A DNA stretch of 64,000 nucleotides, from NCBI RefSeq assembly GCF_044466355.1, contig NZ_JBITMQ010000004.1, forward strand, positions 310,001 to 374,000, given 5' to 3'. Positions 7,289 through 15,894 of the stretch are shown here, piece after piece; positions within the stretch are counted from its first letter, which is position 1; every line of letters begins with the position of its first letter. The translations under genes and the position numbers were made by a program. Origin of the DNA: Actinophytocola sp044466355 (GTDB lineage: Bacteria > Actinomycetota > Actinomycetes > Mycobacteriales > Pseudonocardiaceae). The notes below the pieces were generated by a model. That model searched no databases and was not told where the DNA came from. It was given only the letters and a program-made list of their open reading frames with translations.

Positions 7289-8076
7289 TCTGTGCCGGGC
7301 GGGTCGTCGTGATCACCGGCGCGGCGCGCGGGATCGGTGCCGCGCACGCGGAGGAGTTCCGGCGCCAGGGCGCGCACGTGCTCGTCAACGACGTGGACGG
7401 CGGCGACCACGACGCGGACGTGTCCACGTGGGACGGTGCGAAGTCGCTGGTGGACCTGGCCGTCGACCGGTACGGGCGGCTGGACGTACTGGTCAACAAC
7501 GCGGGCATCGTGCGCGACCGGATGCTCGTGTCGACGAGCGAGCAGGAGTGGGACGACGTGGTGCGCGTGCACCTCAAGGCGCACTTCCTGACGATGCGGC
7601 ACGCGGCCGAGCACTGGCGTGCGCGCGCGAAGGCAGGCGAGCGGGTGGACGCGCGGGTGATCAACACCAGCTCGGGCGCCGGGTTGTTCGGCAGCGTCGG
7701 CCAGGCGAACTACTCGGCGGCGAAGGCGGGCATCCTCGGGTTGACGCTGGTGGCGGCGGCCGAGTTGGCGCGGTACGGCGTGACCGTGAACGCGATCGCC
7801 CCGTCGGCGCGGACGCGGATGACCGAGGGGCTGTTCCCGGACCTGCCGGGGCCGGAGGACATCGCGCCGCTCGTGGTGTGGCTGGGTTCGGCGGCGTCGG
7901 CGGGGGTGACGGGCCGGGTGTTCGAGGTGGCGGCCGGGACGATCACCGTGGTGTCCGGGCACCAGCGTGTGGCCACAGTGGACAGAGGCGGGCGGTGGCC
8001 GGTCGAGGAGGTCGGCGCCGCGGTGGCGTCGCTCATCGAGAAGACACCGCCGGAGGTGCCCGTCTACGGCGCGTGA
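7285..8076 (+). CDS. SDR oxidoreductase, MFE-2/17beta-HSD4-like (Rv3548c-like)
   Basis: 263 residues with TGAARGIGAAH (11-21), NNAGIVRDRM (71-80), S129/S130 and Y143-x3-K147 (YSAAK). The 'NNAG(I)xRD' block and the GLFGSVGQANYSAAKAG stretch are typical of the hydroxyacyl-CoA dehydrogenase part of peroxisomal-type multifunctional enzymes and of the mycobacterial Rv3548c group. ATG overlaps the previous stop (ATGA). The operon seems to end here; the other known CD-ring genes (ipdAB, echA20, ipdC, fadE30-33) are not in the window. Confidence 0.82.
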   Translation: MICAGRVVVITGAARGIGAAHAEEFRRQGAHVLVNDVDGGDHDADVSTWDGAKSLVDLAVDRYGRLDVLVNNAGIVRDRMLVSTSEQEWDDVVRVHLKAHFLTMRHAAEHWRARAKAGERVDARVINTSSGAGLFGSVGQANYSAAKAGILGLTLVAAAELARYGVTVNAIAPSARTRMTEGLFPDLPGPEDIAPLVVWLGSAASAGVTGRVFEVAAGTITVVSGHQRVATVDRGGRWPVEEVGAAVASLIEKTPPEVPVYGA

Positions 8077-8093
8077 GCGCTGACTCCACGGGC

Positions 8094-8546
8094 TCAGTTG
8101 TCGAACCAGAACACGAGCCGCGTCGGCCGGACCGCGTTCATCGACGAAAGTGCCGCCAGCGTCCGGAAGAACTCGGCGCCGAGGAACGCGCGGTAGGTGG
8201 TCCGCACGCCCCTCGCGACGGTCATGCCGCCCTCGCGTCGGTCTTCGAAGGTCTGCGCGTAGTCGAAACCGGCCAGCTCGGCCACCGACAGCCAGGAGTG
8301 CGAGTGGAAGTCGGTGTCGCGGCTTTCCGCCAGCAGCGACGAGGACACGTCCGCGGGCAGGCCACGCGGTTCCGCGAGCGGCGGTACCGCCGAGTAGTTC
8401 CGCACGCCCGCGAAGAACGCGAACAGGCCGTAGTTGCTCCAGTCGAACGGCCCGGAGCCGTGCCGTTCGGCACCGGGCCACTCGACGCGGCGCCACGTGC
8501 CGTCGGAGTCCTGCTGTTCGACGTGCGTGTGGATGTCACACACCAT
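8094..8546 (-). CDS. Conserved protein of unknown function
   Basis: 150 residues, no signal peptide or membrane segment. It begins MVCDIHTHVEQQDSDGTWR and ends VRPTRLVFWFDN, with an internal FDWSNYGLFAFFAGVRNYS. Similar proteins are scattered among actinomycetes and phages with no known role; the aromatic-rich ends are the recurring features. The ATG at 8546 lies inside the end of the nitroreductase gene (11-base overlap), so the two are probably co-transcribed. A longer frame to 8660 would only extend antisense-like arginine-rich sequence and was rejected. Confidence 0.7.
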   Translation of the reverse strand: MVCDIHTHVEQQDSDGTWRRVEWPGAERHGSGPFDWSNYGLFAFFAGVRNYSAVPPLAEPRGLPADVSSSLLAESRDTDFHSHSWLSVAELAGFDYAQTFEDRREGGMTVARGVRTTYRAFLGAEFFRTLAALSSMNAVRPTRLVFWFDN

Positions 8547-9138
8547 GCCGGAACACCGGGTTGCCCCACTCGCCGGTGAAGGCGATCTCGTCCAGGCCCA
8601 GCCTGCGGCGCGGTGCCAGTTCCTTCGCGCGCCGCTCCTCGTCCAGCAGCGCCGGGTCACCGAGTGTGCCCAGCGCGATCACCGTCTGCGGCTCGACGTC
8701 TCCCGGCAGCGAGAACACGAGCTTCGCGCCCTCCCTGTTGAAGCCGCCCATCTGGTGCGCGACCAGGCCCTCCGACACCGCCTGCAGCGCCAGGTTCTCC
8801 GCCGCCAGCCCGGCCCCGTACTCGGGCATCGGGATGGCGCCCTTCTCGTTCACGGTGACCACGCACAGCAGCACCAGCACGGCCGCCGCGTGCGCCCACC
8901 TCTGGTTGCGTCTCGACAGCAGGTCGAACAACCGCGCGTACGTGTCGTCCCCGCGCCTGCCCACCAGGAACCGCGTGGGCTGCGTGTTGCCGTTCGACGG
9001 CGCCCACCGCGCGGCCTCCAGCACCGCACGCAGCTGGTCGTCGGCCACCACGCCGCCCGGGTCCAGCGCACGGGGGCTCCACCTGGCCGCCAGCAGCGGG
9101 TGGATGGGCACGCTCGTCTCGGCATCCCTGTCAGTCAT
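8536..9138 (-). CDS. Nitroreductase-family FMN oxidoreductase
   Basis: 200 residues. The N-terminal RWSPRALDPG and ARWAPSNGNTQPTRFLVG are the FMN-binding segments of nitroreductases; further along LAAENLALQAVSEGLVAHQMGGFN and the C-terminal RRLGLDEIAF fit the same fold. Members reduce nitro groups or quinones with NAD(P)H; the natural substrate cannot be read from sequence. ATG 9138 overlaps the stop of the upstream membrane protein gene (ATGA), so the gene order glycosyltransferase, nitroreductase, unknown protein looks like one operon. Confidence 0.82.
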   Translation of the reverse strand: MTDRDAETSVPIHPLLAARWSPRALDPGGVVADDQLRAVLEAARWAPSNGNTQPTRFLVGRRGDDTYARLFDLLSRRNQRWAHAAAVLVLLCVVTVNEKGAIPMPEYGAGLAAENLALQAVSEGLVAHQMGGFNREGAKLVFSLPGDVEPQTVIALGTLGDPALLDEERRAKELAPRRRLGLDEIAFTGEWGNPVFRHGV

Positions 9139-10367
9139 CAGATGGCGTAACCCCACGAGGTCAGTGCGTATGCCCCGAACCACGAACTGAGCACCGCCAG
9201 CGCGCACAGCGCCACCACGAACGTCGACACCCGCCGTTTCGCGAGCGCCAGCGCCACCGGGATCAGCAGCGTGAACGCGGGCACCATCAGCCGCGCCTTC
9301 GAGTTCATCAGGCCGTTCGAGGCCAGGTCCATCGCCAGCACCGCGGCCGAGTACGCGATCAGCGGCCACTCGACCTTCCGCACGATCATGACCACCAGCA
9401 GCACCAGAGCCGCGACGATCAGCCAGACGGTGACGACCTCGAGCACGGACCGCGCATCGGCCAGCGCGTCCAGCGAGAACCGCAGCGTCGCGGCACCACC
9501 GTCGAAGCCGGTGCCCCACCCGCGTTCCTGCAACGCGAACCAGCCGTTCCACTCGCCGGTCCGCACGCCGACCCACGCCAGGTAGCCGAGCAGCCCCGCC
9601 GGTGCCAGCGCACCGCCGAGCCACGCCCGCCACGAGCGCGGGTCGCGGATCACCACGAGCAGCGCGGCCAGGCCGACCGCCAGTACCAGCGCCGCTCCCG
9701 TGGACCGGACCAGCCCGGCCAACGCGCAGCACACCCCGGCGAGCAGCCACCGCTTCTCCAGCACCCCGACCAGCGCCCACGCGGCGAGCGCGCAGAACAT
9801 GGCCTCCGAGTACGCCATCGCCAGCACGACCGACATCGGCGACGCCGCGAACAGCGCGACCAGGATCAGCCCGGTGCGGTGCGAGCCGCCGCGGATGTGC
9901 CGCCCGAGCCGCGCGAGGCCGTACGAGCAGACGACACCCGAGACGATCGTCACGGTCAACGCCGACGTGACCAGGCCGATCCCGCCCTGCCCGTCGATCG
10001 CCGCGAACCACCGGACCACCATCGGGTACCCGGGGAAGAACGCGAGCGGGGTCTCGGCGCTGCGCTGGCCGTACGCGTCGACCAGGCCGTCGGGCACCCC
10101 CTCGTAGCCGCCGCCCGCGATCGCGAGGAACCACTGGCCGTCCCACGACCGCAGCGCCTCGGACACCGAGTGGTTGTTGCGCGCCGCCATCCACGTGAGC
10201 ACCAGCAACCCCAGCTCACGGATGCCGAGGAAGATCAACGCCGGGGCCAGGACCGTGCCCGCTCTCCGGACGGACCAGGCCGGTAGCCGGAACCTGGAGC
10301 CCACCGGTTGGCTCTCCGGGACGGAGGACTCCTCCGCCTCGGCGCGCGTCACGTCCGTCGCCGACAC
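9138..10367 (-). CDS. Polytopic mannosyltransferase-like membrane protein (GT-C / PIG-V-like)
   Basis: About 409 residues with roughly ten hydrophobic segments. The first extracytoplasmic loop carries RSWDGQWFLAIAGGGYEG and further on PLAFFPGYPMVVRWFA, the W-D-x-x-W / FFPxYP pattern seen in GT-C polyprenyl-phosphate-dependent mannosyltransferases of the PIG-V type (Mannosyl_trans2). The product probably adds a sugar to a lipid or protein outside the membrane. GTG 10367 is preferred because AAGGGATCGGG precedes it; an ATG at 10388 or 10430 would give a longer N-terminus. Confidence 0.72.
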   Translation of the reverse strand: MSATDVTRAEAEESSVPESQPVGSRFRLPAWSVRRAGTVLAPALIFLGIRELGLLVLTWMAARNNHSVSEALRSWDGQWFLAIAGGGYEGVPDGLVDAYGQRSAETPLAFFPGYPMVVRWFAAIDGQGGIGLVTSALTVTIVSGVVCSYGLARLGRHIRGGSHRTGLILVALFAASPMSVVLAMAYSEAMFCALAAWALVGVLEKRWLLAGVCCALAGLVRSTGAALVLAVGLAALLVVIRDPRSWRAWLGGALAPAGLLGYLAWVGVRTGEWNGWFALQERGWGTGFDGGAATLRFSLDALADARSVLEVVTVWLIVAALVLLVVMIVRKVEWPLIAYSAAVLAMDLASNGLMNSKARLMVPAFTLLIPVALALAKRRVSTFVVALCALAVLSSWFGAYALTSWGYAI

Positions 10368-10511
10368 CCCGATCCCTTCCCGCCACATCGGCTGGTCATC
10401 GACTACAGGGTATTGCGCGCGTTCTCGCACGTGGCGGGTGCCACACAGGCGCCTTAACCGATTCGCCCACTCGGTTAGGCTCGTTCTGACTATCCGAGGA
10501 GGTAGCCGACA

Positions 10512-11777
10512 GTGGCGCTCGTGGTCCAGAAGTACGGCGGTTCATCGCTCGAGTCCGCGGACCGGATCAAACGCGTGGCCGAGCGGATCGTCGCGACCCG
10601 CAAAGCAGGCAACGACGTGGTGGTCGTGTGTTCGGCCATGGGGGACACCACCGACGAACTGCTGGACCTGGCACAGAGAGTCAACCCGGTCCCACCGGAA
10701 CGTGAGATGGACATGCTGCTCACGGCCGGTGAGCGCATCTCCAACGCGCTGGTCGCGATGGCCGTCAGCGCGCTCGGCGCGGAGGCCGTGTCGTTCACCG
10801 GCTCGCAGGCAGGCGTGGTCACCGACTCCACGCACGGCCGCGCCCGCATCATCGACGTCACGCCCGGCCGCGTTCAGCAGGCGCTCGACGAGGGCTACAT
10901 CTGCCTGGTCGCCGGCTTCCAGGGCGTGAGCCAGGACACCAAGGACATCACCACCCTCGGCCGGGGCGGCTCGGACACCACCGCCGTCGCGCTGGCCGCG
11001 GCGCTGAACGCGGACGTGTGCGAGATCTACACCGACGTCGACGGCGTGTACACCGCGGACCCGAGGATCGTCGCCGACGCGCGGCGCCTCGACCGGGTGC
11101 CGTATGAGGAGATGCTCGAGATGGCGGCGTCGGGGGCGAAGGTCCTGATGCTGCGCTGCGTGGAGTACGCACGCCGCTACGGCGTCACCATCCACGTCCG
11201 CTCGTCGTACACCAACAAGCCGGGGACCATCGTGACCGGCTCAGTGGAGGACATTCCCGTGGAACAGGCCATGATCACCGGCGTCGCGCACGACCGCTCG
11301 GAGGCGAAGGTCACCGTCGTCGGCGTGCCCGACCAGGCGGGTTTCGCCGCCCGGATCTTCCGGGTCGTCGCGGACGCCGAGATCGACATCGACATGGTGC
11401 TGCAGAACGTGTCGAGCACGGTCTCCGGCCGCACCGACATCACGTTCACGCTGTCGAAGGACAACGGCCCGACCGCGGTGTCGGCGCTCGAGAAGATCAA
11501 GGAAGAGCTGGGCTTCAAGTCGGTGCTGTACGACGACCACGTCGGCAAGGTGTCGCTGGTCGGCGCGGGCATGCGGTCGCACCCGGGCGTCACGGCCACG
11601 TTCTGCGAGGCGCTCGCGAAGTCAGGCGTGAACATCGAGATCATCAACACCTCGGAGATCCGCATCTCGGTGCTGATCAGGGACACGCAGCTCGACGAGG
11701 CCGTGCAGGCCATCCACAGTGCTTTCGAGCTCGGCGGCGACGAGGTCGCCCAGGTGTACGCGGGGAGTGGTCGCTGA
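10512..11777 (+). CDS. lysC: Aspartate kinase
   Basis: 421 residues. The kinase domain opens with QKYGGSSLESADRIK and contains TLGRGGSDTTAVALAAALNAD; two ACT domains (about 265-421) bind lysine/threonine for feedback control. It phosphorylates aspartate at the entry to lysine, threonine, methionine and cell-wall diaminopimelate synthesis. GTG start preceded by GAGGAGG. Like other actinobacterial ask genes it contains in-frame GTG codons near 11250 that could start a separate regulatory beta subunit (an alpha2/beta2 arrangement known in Corynebacterium). The stop overlaps asd. Confidence 0.95.
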   Translation: MALVVQKYGGSSLESADRIKRVAERIVATRKAGNDVVVVCSAMGDTTDELLDLAQRVNPVPPEREMDMLLTAGERISNALVAMAVSALGAEAVSFTGSQAGVVTDSTHGRARIIDVTPGRVQQALDEGYICLVAGFQGVSQDTKDITTLGRGGSDTTAVALAAALNADVCEIYTDVDGVYTADPRIVADARRLDRVPYEEMLEMAASGAKVLMLRCVEYARRYGVTIHVRSSYTNKPGTIVTGSVEDIPVEQAMITGVAHDRSEAKVTVVGVPDQAGFAARIFRVVADAEIDIDMVLQNVSSTVSGRTDITFTLSKDNGPTAVSALEKIKEELGFKSVLYDDHVGKVSLVGAGMRSHPGVTATFCEALAKSGVNIEIINTSEIRISVLIRDTQLDEAVQAIHSAFELGGDEVAQVYAGSGR

Positions 11778-12835
11778 TGGCACCCACACTGGCTCTGGTC
11801 GGCGCCACCGGCGCGGTCGGCTCGGTGATGATCGAGATCATGAACGAGCGGGCATCGTTCCCGTTCGGGGACGTGCGGCTGATCGCGTCGCAGCGGTCGG
11901 CGGGTCGCAAGCTGACCGTGCGCGGCGAGGAGAAGACGGTCGTCGCGCTGTCCCCGGAGGCGTTCGACGGCGTCGACATCGCGATGTTCGACGTGCCGGA
12001 CGAGATCTCCGCCGAGTGGGCGCCGATCGCGGCGTCCCGTGGCGCGGTCGTGGTCGACAACTCGGGCGCGTTCCGGATGGACGACGACGTGCCGCTCGTC
12101 GTGCCGGAGTGCAACCTCGACAAGATCCACGACCGGCCGCGCGGGATCATCGCGAACCCGAACTGCACGACGCTGTCGATGATGGCGGCGCTGGGCGCGC
12201 TGCACCGGTCGTTCGAGCTGACGGAGCTGGTCGTCGCGTCGTACCAGGCGGTGTCCGGTGCGGGCGTGGCCGGTGTTGAGCGGCTGTACGCGGAGCTGGC
12301 CGCGGTGGTCGGCAAGGGCGTCGGCGTGCGGCCCGGTGACGTGCGCGAGGCGCTCGAAGCGGCCGGGCTGCCGCTGTCGGAGTCCCCGTTCCCGGCGCCG
12401 CTGGCGCTGAACGTGGTCCCGTCGGCCGGGTCCTACAAGGGCGACGGCTGGTACTCCGAGGAGCTGAAGGTCCGCAACGAGTCGCGGAAGATCCTGGGCA
12501 TCCCGGACCTTCGCGTTTCGGCAACGTGCGTGCGCGTCCCGGTCGTGACCACGCACTCGCTCGCGGTCCACGCGACGTTCGCGGGCGAGGTCACCGTCGA
12601 GCAGGCCCGCGAGGTCTTCGAGGCCCAGCCGTCGATCGTGCTGCAGGACGACGCGGAGAACGGCGTCTTCCCGACCCCGGCCGACGTTGTCGGCGGCGAC
12701 CCGACCTACGTGGGCCGCATCCGCCAGGCGCTGGACTTCCCGAACACGCTGGACTTCTTCGTCTGCGGCGACAACCTCCGCAAGGGCGCCGCCCTCAACA
12801 CCTACGAAATCGCGGAAGCCCTGGCCCACCCCTAA
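11777..12835 (+). CDS. asd: Aspartate-semialdehyde dehydrogenase
   Basis: 352 residues. N-terminal NADP-binding GATGAVGSVM, active-site cysteine C130 in IIANPNCTT, and the substrate-binding block around AGSYKGDGWYSEELKV. It reduces aspartyl phosphate to the semialdehyde, the branch point to threonine/methionine and to lysine/DAP. ATG overlaps the lysC stop by one base (TGATG), so translation is coupled. A palindromic repeat begins immediately after the stop codon and may act as the operon terminator. Confidence 0.95.
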   Translation: MAPTLALVGATGAVGSVMIEIMNERASFPFGDVRLIASQRSAGRKLTVRGEEKTVVALSPEAFDGVDIAMFDVPDEISAEWAPIAASRGAVVVDNSGAFRMDDDVPLVVPECNLDKIHDRPRGIIANPNCTTLSMMAALGALHRSFELTELVVASYQAVSGAGVAGVERLYAELAAVVGKGVGVRPGDVREALEAAGLPLSESPFPAPLALNVVPSAGSYKGDGWYSEELKVRNESRKILGIPDLRVSATCVRVPVVTTHSLAVHATFAGEVTVEQAREVFEAQPSIVLQDDAENGVFPTPADVVGGDPTYVGRIRQALDFPNTLDFFVCGDNLRKGAALNTYEIAEALAHP

Positions 12836-12836
12836 C

Positions 12837-13026
12837 CCGCGAGTCGCGCCCCAGAACATAGCGAGTCGCGCTCCAGAACATAGCGAGTCGCGCTCCAGAA
12901 CATAGCGAGTCGCGCTCCCGAACATGCTGAGTTGTGTGTTTCGTGCACATCGCGGTCTGCACGAAACGCACAACTCGGTGTGCGCGGGAGCGCGACTCGC
13001 GGTGTTCTGGGGCGCGACTCGCGGGG
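12837..13026. repeat. Dispersed palindromic repeat, copy 1, with four tandem 22-bp units
   Basis: Core stem: GAGTTGTGTGTTTCGTGCA (12929-12947) pairs with 12958-12976 with one G-T wobble around a 10-base loop CATCGCGGTC. Outside it, CGAGTCGCGCTCCCG pairs with CGGGAGCGCGACTCG, and CGAGTCGCGCCCCAGAACA with its reverse complement at 13001-13023. The left arm carries four direct units of about 22 bp (12840, 12862, 12884, 12906; CGAGTCGCGCTCCAGAACATAG), the right arm only two, so two left units look like slippage expansions. A second copy is at 40921-41048. Confidence 0.9.
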
Positions 13027-13138
13027 TTCGTTGATCCGAATGGTTGGTCCGTGTCGGGCAACACGGTCGGGTGCACGGGTTTCCGGTACCTTCAGGCCTT
13101 CTGGCTCGGGGACCTGAGATCACCGTGGAGCGACGAGC

Positions 13139-14398
13139 ATGACCGCAACCCGACCACGGGTCCGGTGGGCGATCCTCGATGCACCTCGTGCGGTGCTGCC
13201 GTTGTACCTGGGTGTGGAACTGGCGATGGTCGTGCTCGTCGTCGCCTTCCCCGGGCGGGCGCCGACCGACGCGGACTGGGCGCGGTTCCTCGCGCTGCTG
13301 GTGGTTTCGTGCCTGCAGACGGAGCTCTCGCTCGGCACCGAGAAGGCGCGCCGGTACCTCGCCGACCGGCCGCACATCAACATGACGTCGGTCTGGATGT
13401 TCAGCGGTGCGGCGGTGCTGCCCGCGGCGATGGCGGTGGCGCTGACCGTGATCACCTACCTGCACCTGTGGCTGCGGGTGTGGTGGCCCATCCAGGGCAG
13501 GCACGCCTACCGCGTCGCGTTCTCCGCGAGCACCATCCTGCTGGCGGTCATGTCGGTGCAGCCGGTGCTGCGGCTGTTCGGGTCCGGCGACGTGGTCCGC
13601 GCCGACTGGCAGGGTGGCCTCGTCCTGCTGGCGATGGCGGTGGCGATCCTCGTGTACACGTCGGTCAACGGCGTGCCCGTGGCGATCGCGGTCAAGGTCC
13701 ACCACCCGGCGCGGCCGTGGTCGAAGACGCTCGGCACCAAGGCGGAGAACGCGCTCGAACTGGCGACGCTGAGCCTCGGCGGCGCGACCGCGGTCGTGCT
13801 CGTGACGCAGCCCGCGCTGGTGGCGCTCATGCTGCTGCCGGTCATCGTGCTGCACCGGAACGTCCTCATGCGACAGTTGGAGGAGAAGGCCGCGCAGGAC
13901 TCGAAGACGGGGATGCTCACCGCCGAGGAGTGGCAGACGCGGGTGGCGGCAGAGCTGGTGCGCAACGCGCGGACCCGTGAGCCCTTCGCCGTGCTGATGG
14001 TCGACCTCGACCGGTTCAAGAAGGTCAACGACACCTACGGCCACGTCGCGGGGGACGTCGTGCTGCGCAGCGTGGCGGAGACGATCACCGACCAGCTGCG
14101 CGCGTACGACTCGGTCGGCCGCTGGGGTGGCGAGGAGTTCGTCGTGCTGCTGCCGCAGATCGCCGACGACGGCGCCCGTGACGTGGCGGAACGCGTCCGC
14201 ACCGCGGTCGGCGACCTGACGGTGACGGTCGTGGTCGGCGACGTCACCCGCGTGATCACCGACCTGTCCGCGTCGGTCGGCGTCGCGTGCTTCCCGGACG
14301 CGGCCACCACGGTCGACGGTCTCGTCAACGTGGCGGACGAGCGGATGTACCGGGCGAAGCGCGCGGGCCGCAACACCGTGGTGGGCGGCACGGAATGA
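13139..14398 (+). CDS. Membrane-anchored diguanylate cyclase (GGDEF)
   Basis: 419 residues. The N-terminal half (1-240) has about six hydrophobic segments forming an integral membrane sensor of no recognised type. The C-terminal half is a GGDEF domain: LMVDLDRFKKVNDTYGH and the intact active site WGGEEF with GGEEF at 330-334, followed by ASVGVA. No RxxD inhibitory site is evident four to five residues before the signature, so product inhibition may be absent. Expected to make c-di-GMP, which in actinomycetes controls development. It stands alone downstream of the palindromic repeat; no EAL partner is near. Confidence 0.9.
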   Translation: MTATRPRVRWAILDAPRAVLPLYLGVELAMVVLVVAFPGRAPTDADWARFLALLVVSCLQTELSLGTEKARRYLADRPHINMTSVWMFSGAAVLPAAMAVALTVITYLHLWLRVWWPIQGRHAYRVAFSASTILLAVMSVQPVLRLFGSGDVVRADWQGGLVLLAMAVAILVYTSVNGVPVAIAVKVHHPARPWSKTLGTKAENALELATLSLGGATAVVLVTQPALVALMLLPVIVLHRNVLMRQLEEKAAQDSKTGMLTAEEWQTRVAAELVRNARTREPFAVLMVDLDRFKKVNDTYGHVAGDVVLRSVAETITDQLRAYDSVGRWGGEEFVVLLPQIADDGARDVAERVRTAVGDLTVTVVVGDVTRVITDLSASVGVACFPDAATTVDGLVNVADERMYRAKRAGRNTVVGGTE

Positions 14399-14497
14399 AG
14401 ATCACGCACACCCGGACCGCCCAGGGACGTCTGGCACGCGGAGGTCGACGGCGAGGTCGTGGGCACCGCGGCCCCTGGATCCGGCTGCGGCGAACGA

Positions 14498-15673
14498 TCA
14501 ACTGACCGCCGGTGCCAGTTCCCGTTGCCGGGCGGCCAGCGCCCATGCCAGGCCCGCGATGAGCACGCCGCCGAACCCCGCCAGCGCGAACCCCCACCCC
14601 GGCGACGCGTGGTCCACCACGAACCCCACCAGCGGCGCGCCGACCGCCGATCCCAGCGTGAACGCCGACGACTGCAACCCTGTCGCCTCCCCGCGGACAG
14701 CGGCCGGGGCCAGCCGGGCCACCTCCTCGCCCGTGGCGGCGATCGTCGGCGCGCACAGGAACGACGCGGGCACCAGCACCAGCAGGAGCGTCCACCACGT
14801 GCCGCCCGCGAGGCCGATCGGGATCGTCAGCAGCCCCAGCCACGCCATCAGCGTCACCTGCCGGACGGACCGCTTCAGCGCCCCGTACACGATGCCGCCG
14901 ACCGCGGACGCCGCCGACCACACGATCATCACCAGACCCGTCCACGACAGGTCCCTGTTGTGCTCCATCTGCGCCACGATCGCGACCTCGATGCCCGCCA
15001 GGATGAACACCGCCCCCGCGCCCACGAGCAGGACACCCACGAGCCGCGGCGTCAGCCACACCCGGCGTGGCACCTTCTCGGCCGCTGCCTTCTCCTCCTC
15101 GCTGCGCACCGCCGGGTTCACCACGTACAGCGCGGCGCCGACGAGCACGATCCCGACGGCCATCGCGAGGGTCGCGGTCTGCGTGGAGAACTGCGTCGCG
15201 ACGAACACCGCCGCCGCCGGGCCCACCATGAACGACAGCTCGGTGGACACCGAGTCCATGGAGTACGCCGTGCGCCGCAGGTCGGCGGGCACGAGCGCGG
15301 CGATCGCCTGGCGGCCGACGGACATCGCGGGCAGCACGAGCATGCCGCCGACGAACCCGCACACCAGCAGCACCGGGAACGGCATGAACCGCGCGAACGC
15401 CCAGAACGTCGCCTCGCCGACGGTCGTGATCACGAGCATCGGCCGCAGGCCGTACCGGTCGACGACCCGGCCCAGCACCGGCGCTCCGAGCGCGATGCCG
15501 ATGGTCGCGACCGCGCCGACCGTGCCCGCGGCCCCGTACCCGCGGTCCATGGTGACCGCGACGTGCAGGGTCAGGACCATCCCGGACGCCGTGGCCGGGA
15601 TGCGGGCGAAGAACACGAGCACCAACAGGGTCCGGACCCCGGGCAGGGCAAGCGTTCGGCGGTACAGCTGCAT
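14498..15673 (-). CDS. MFS transporter
   Basis: 391 residues, about twelve hydrophobic helices. The cytoplasmic loop between helices 2 and 3 has GRVVDRYGLRPML, the MFS motif-A position, and an acidic/lysine-rich central loop (RSEEEKAAAEKVPRR) separates the two halves. Typical of drug or small-molecule efflux proteins; substrate unknown. ATG 15673 was chosen over 15709 because the extra residues are arginine-rich and the helix begins soon after MQLYRRTLALPG. Monocistronic. Confidence 0.85.
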   Translation of the reverse strand: MQLYRRTLALPGVRTLLVLVFFARIPATASGMVLTLHVAVTMDRGYGAAGTVGAVATIGIALGAPVLGRVVDRYGLRPMLVITTVGEATFWAFARFMPFPVLLVCGFVGGMLVLPAMSVGRQAIAALVPADLRRTAYSMDSVSTELSFMVGPAAAVFVATQFSTQTATLAMAVGIVLVGAALYVVNPAVRSEEEKAAAEKVPRRVWLTPRLVGVLLVGAGAVFILAGIEVAIVAQMEHNRDLSWTGLVMIVWSAASAVGGIVYGALKRSVRQVTLMAWLGLLTIPIGLAGGTWWTLLLVLVPASFLCAPTIAATGEEVARLAPAAVRGEATGLQSSAFTLGSAVGAPLVGFVVDHASPGWGFALAGFGGVLIAGLAWALAARQRELAPAVS

Positions 15674-15894
15674 GGTTGGATGTGACCTCTCGCGAGTGCG
15701 GAACGGCAACCAATTTACGGTCGGCCACCGACAGTCCCGAGTTGTCTTGATTCGTTCAAGTAAAGATGCCCCGGCGGGTCACCGCCGCGGCCGGCCAGCA
15801 GAACACGCATTCCGCGGCCTCGTGCCTTCGGTGTGCCGGTGCCCTGACCCCGGGGCGCACGCCGACCAAGTCGAAATCCGGCGGTTCCCTTTTC

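Noticed and set aside
12840..12926. Direct 22-bp repeats considered as a CRISPR array
   Set aside because: Units abut with no spacers and belong to one arm of a larger palindrome; no cas genes nearby.
13026..13138. c-di-GMP riboswitch upstream of the GGDEF gene
   Set aside because: The GGGCAACACGG stretch is suggestive, but the conserved GEMM core and tetraloop-receptor are not found.
11177..14044. 955-codon minus-strand frame spanning asd, the repeat and the GGDEF gene
   Set aside because: Runs antisense through three well-supported features; composition is typical of spurious GC-rich frames.
14395..14505. Short frame after the GGDEF gene (MKITHTRTAQG...)
   Set aside because: The better-looking continuation (WHAEVDGEVVGTA) is in another frame; too short and broken to call a gene, at most a fragment.
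15674..15894. Possible regulatory or coding content between the MFS and esterase genes
   Set aside because: No repeat, hairpin or frame with support was seen.
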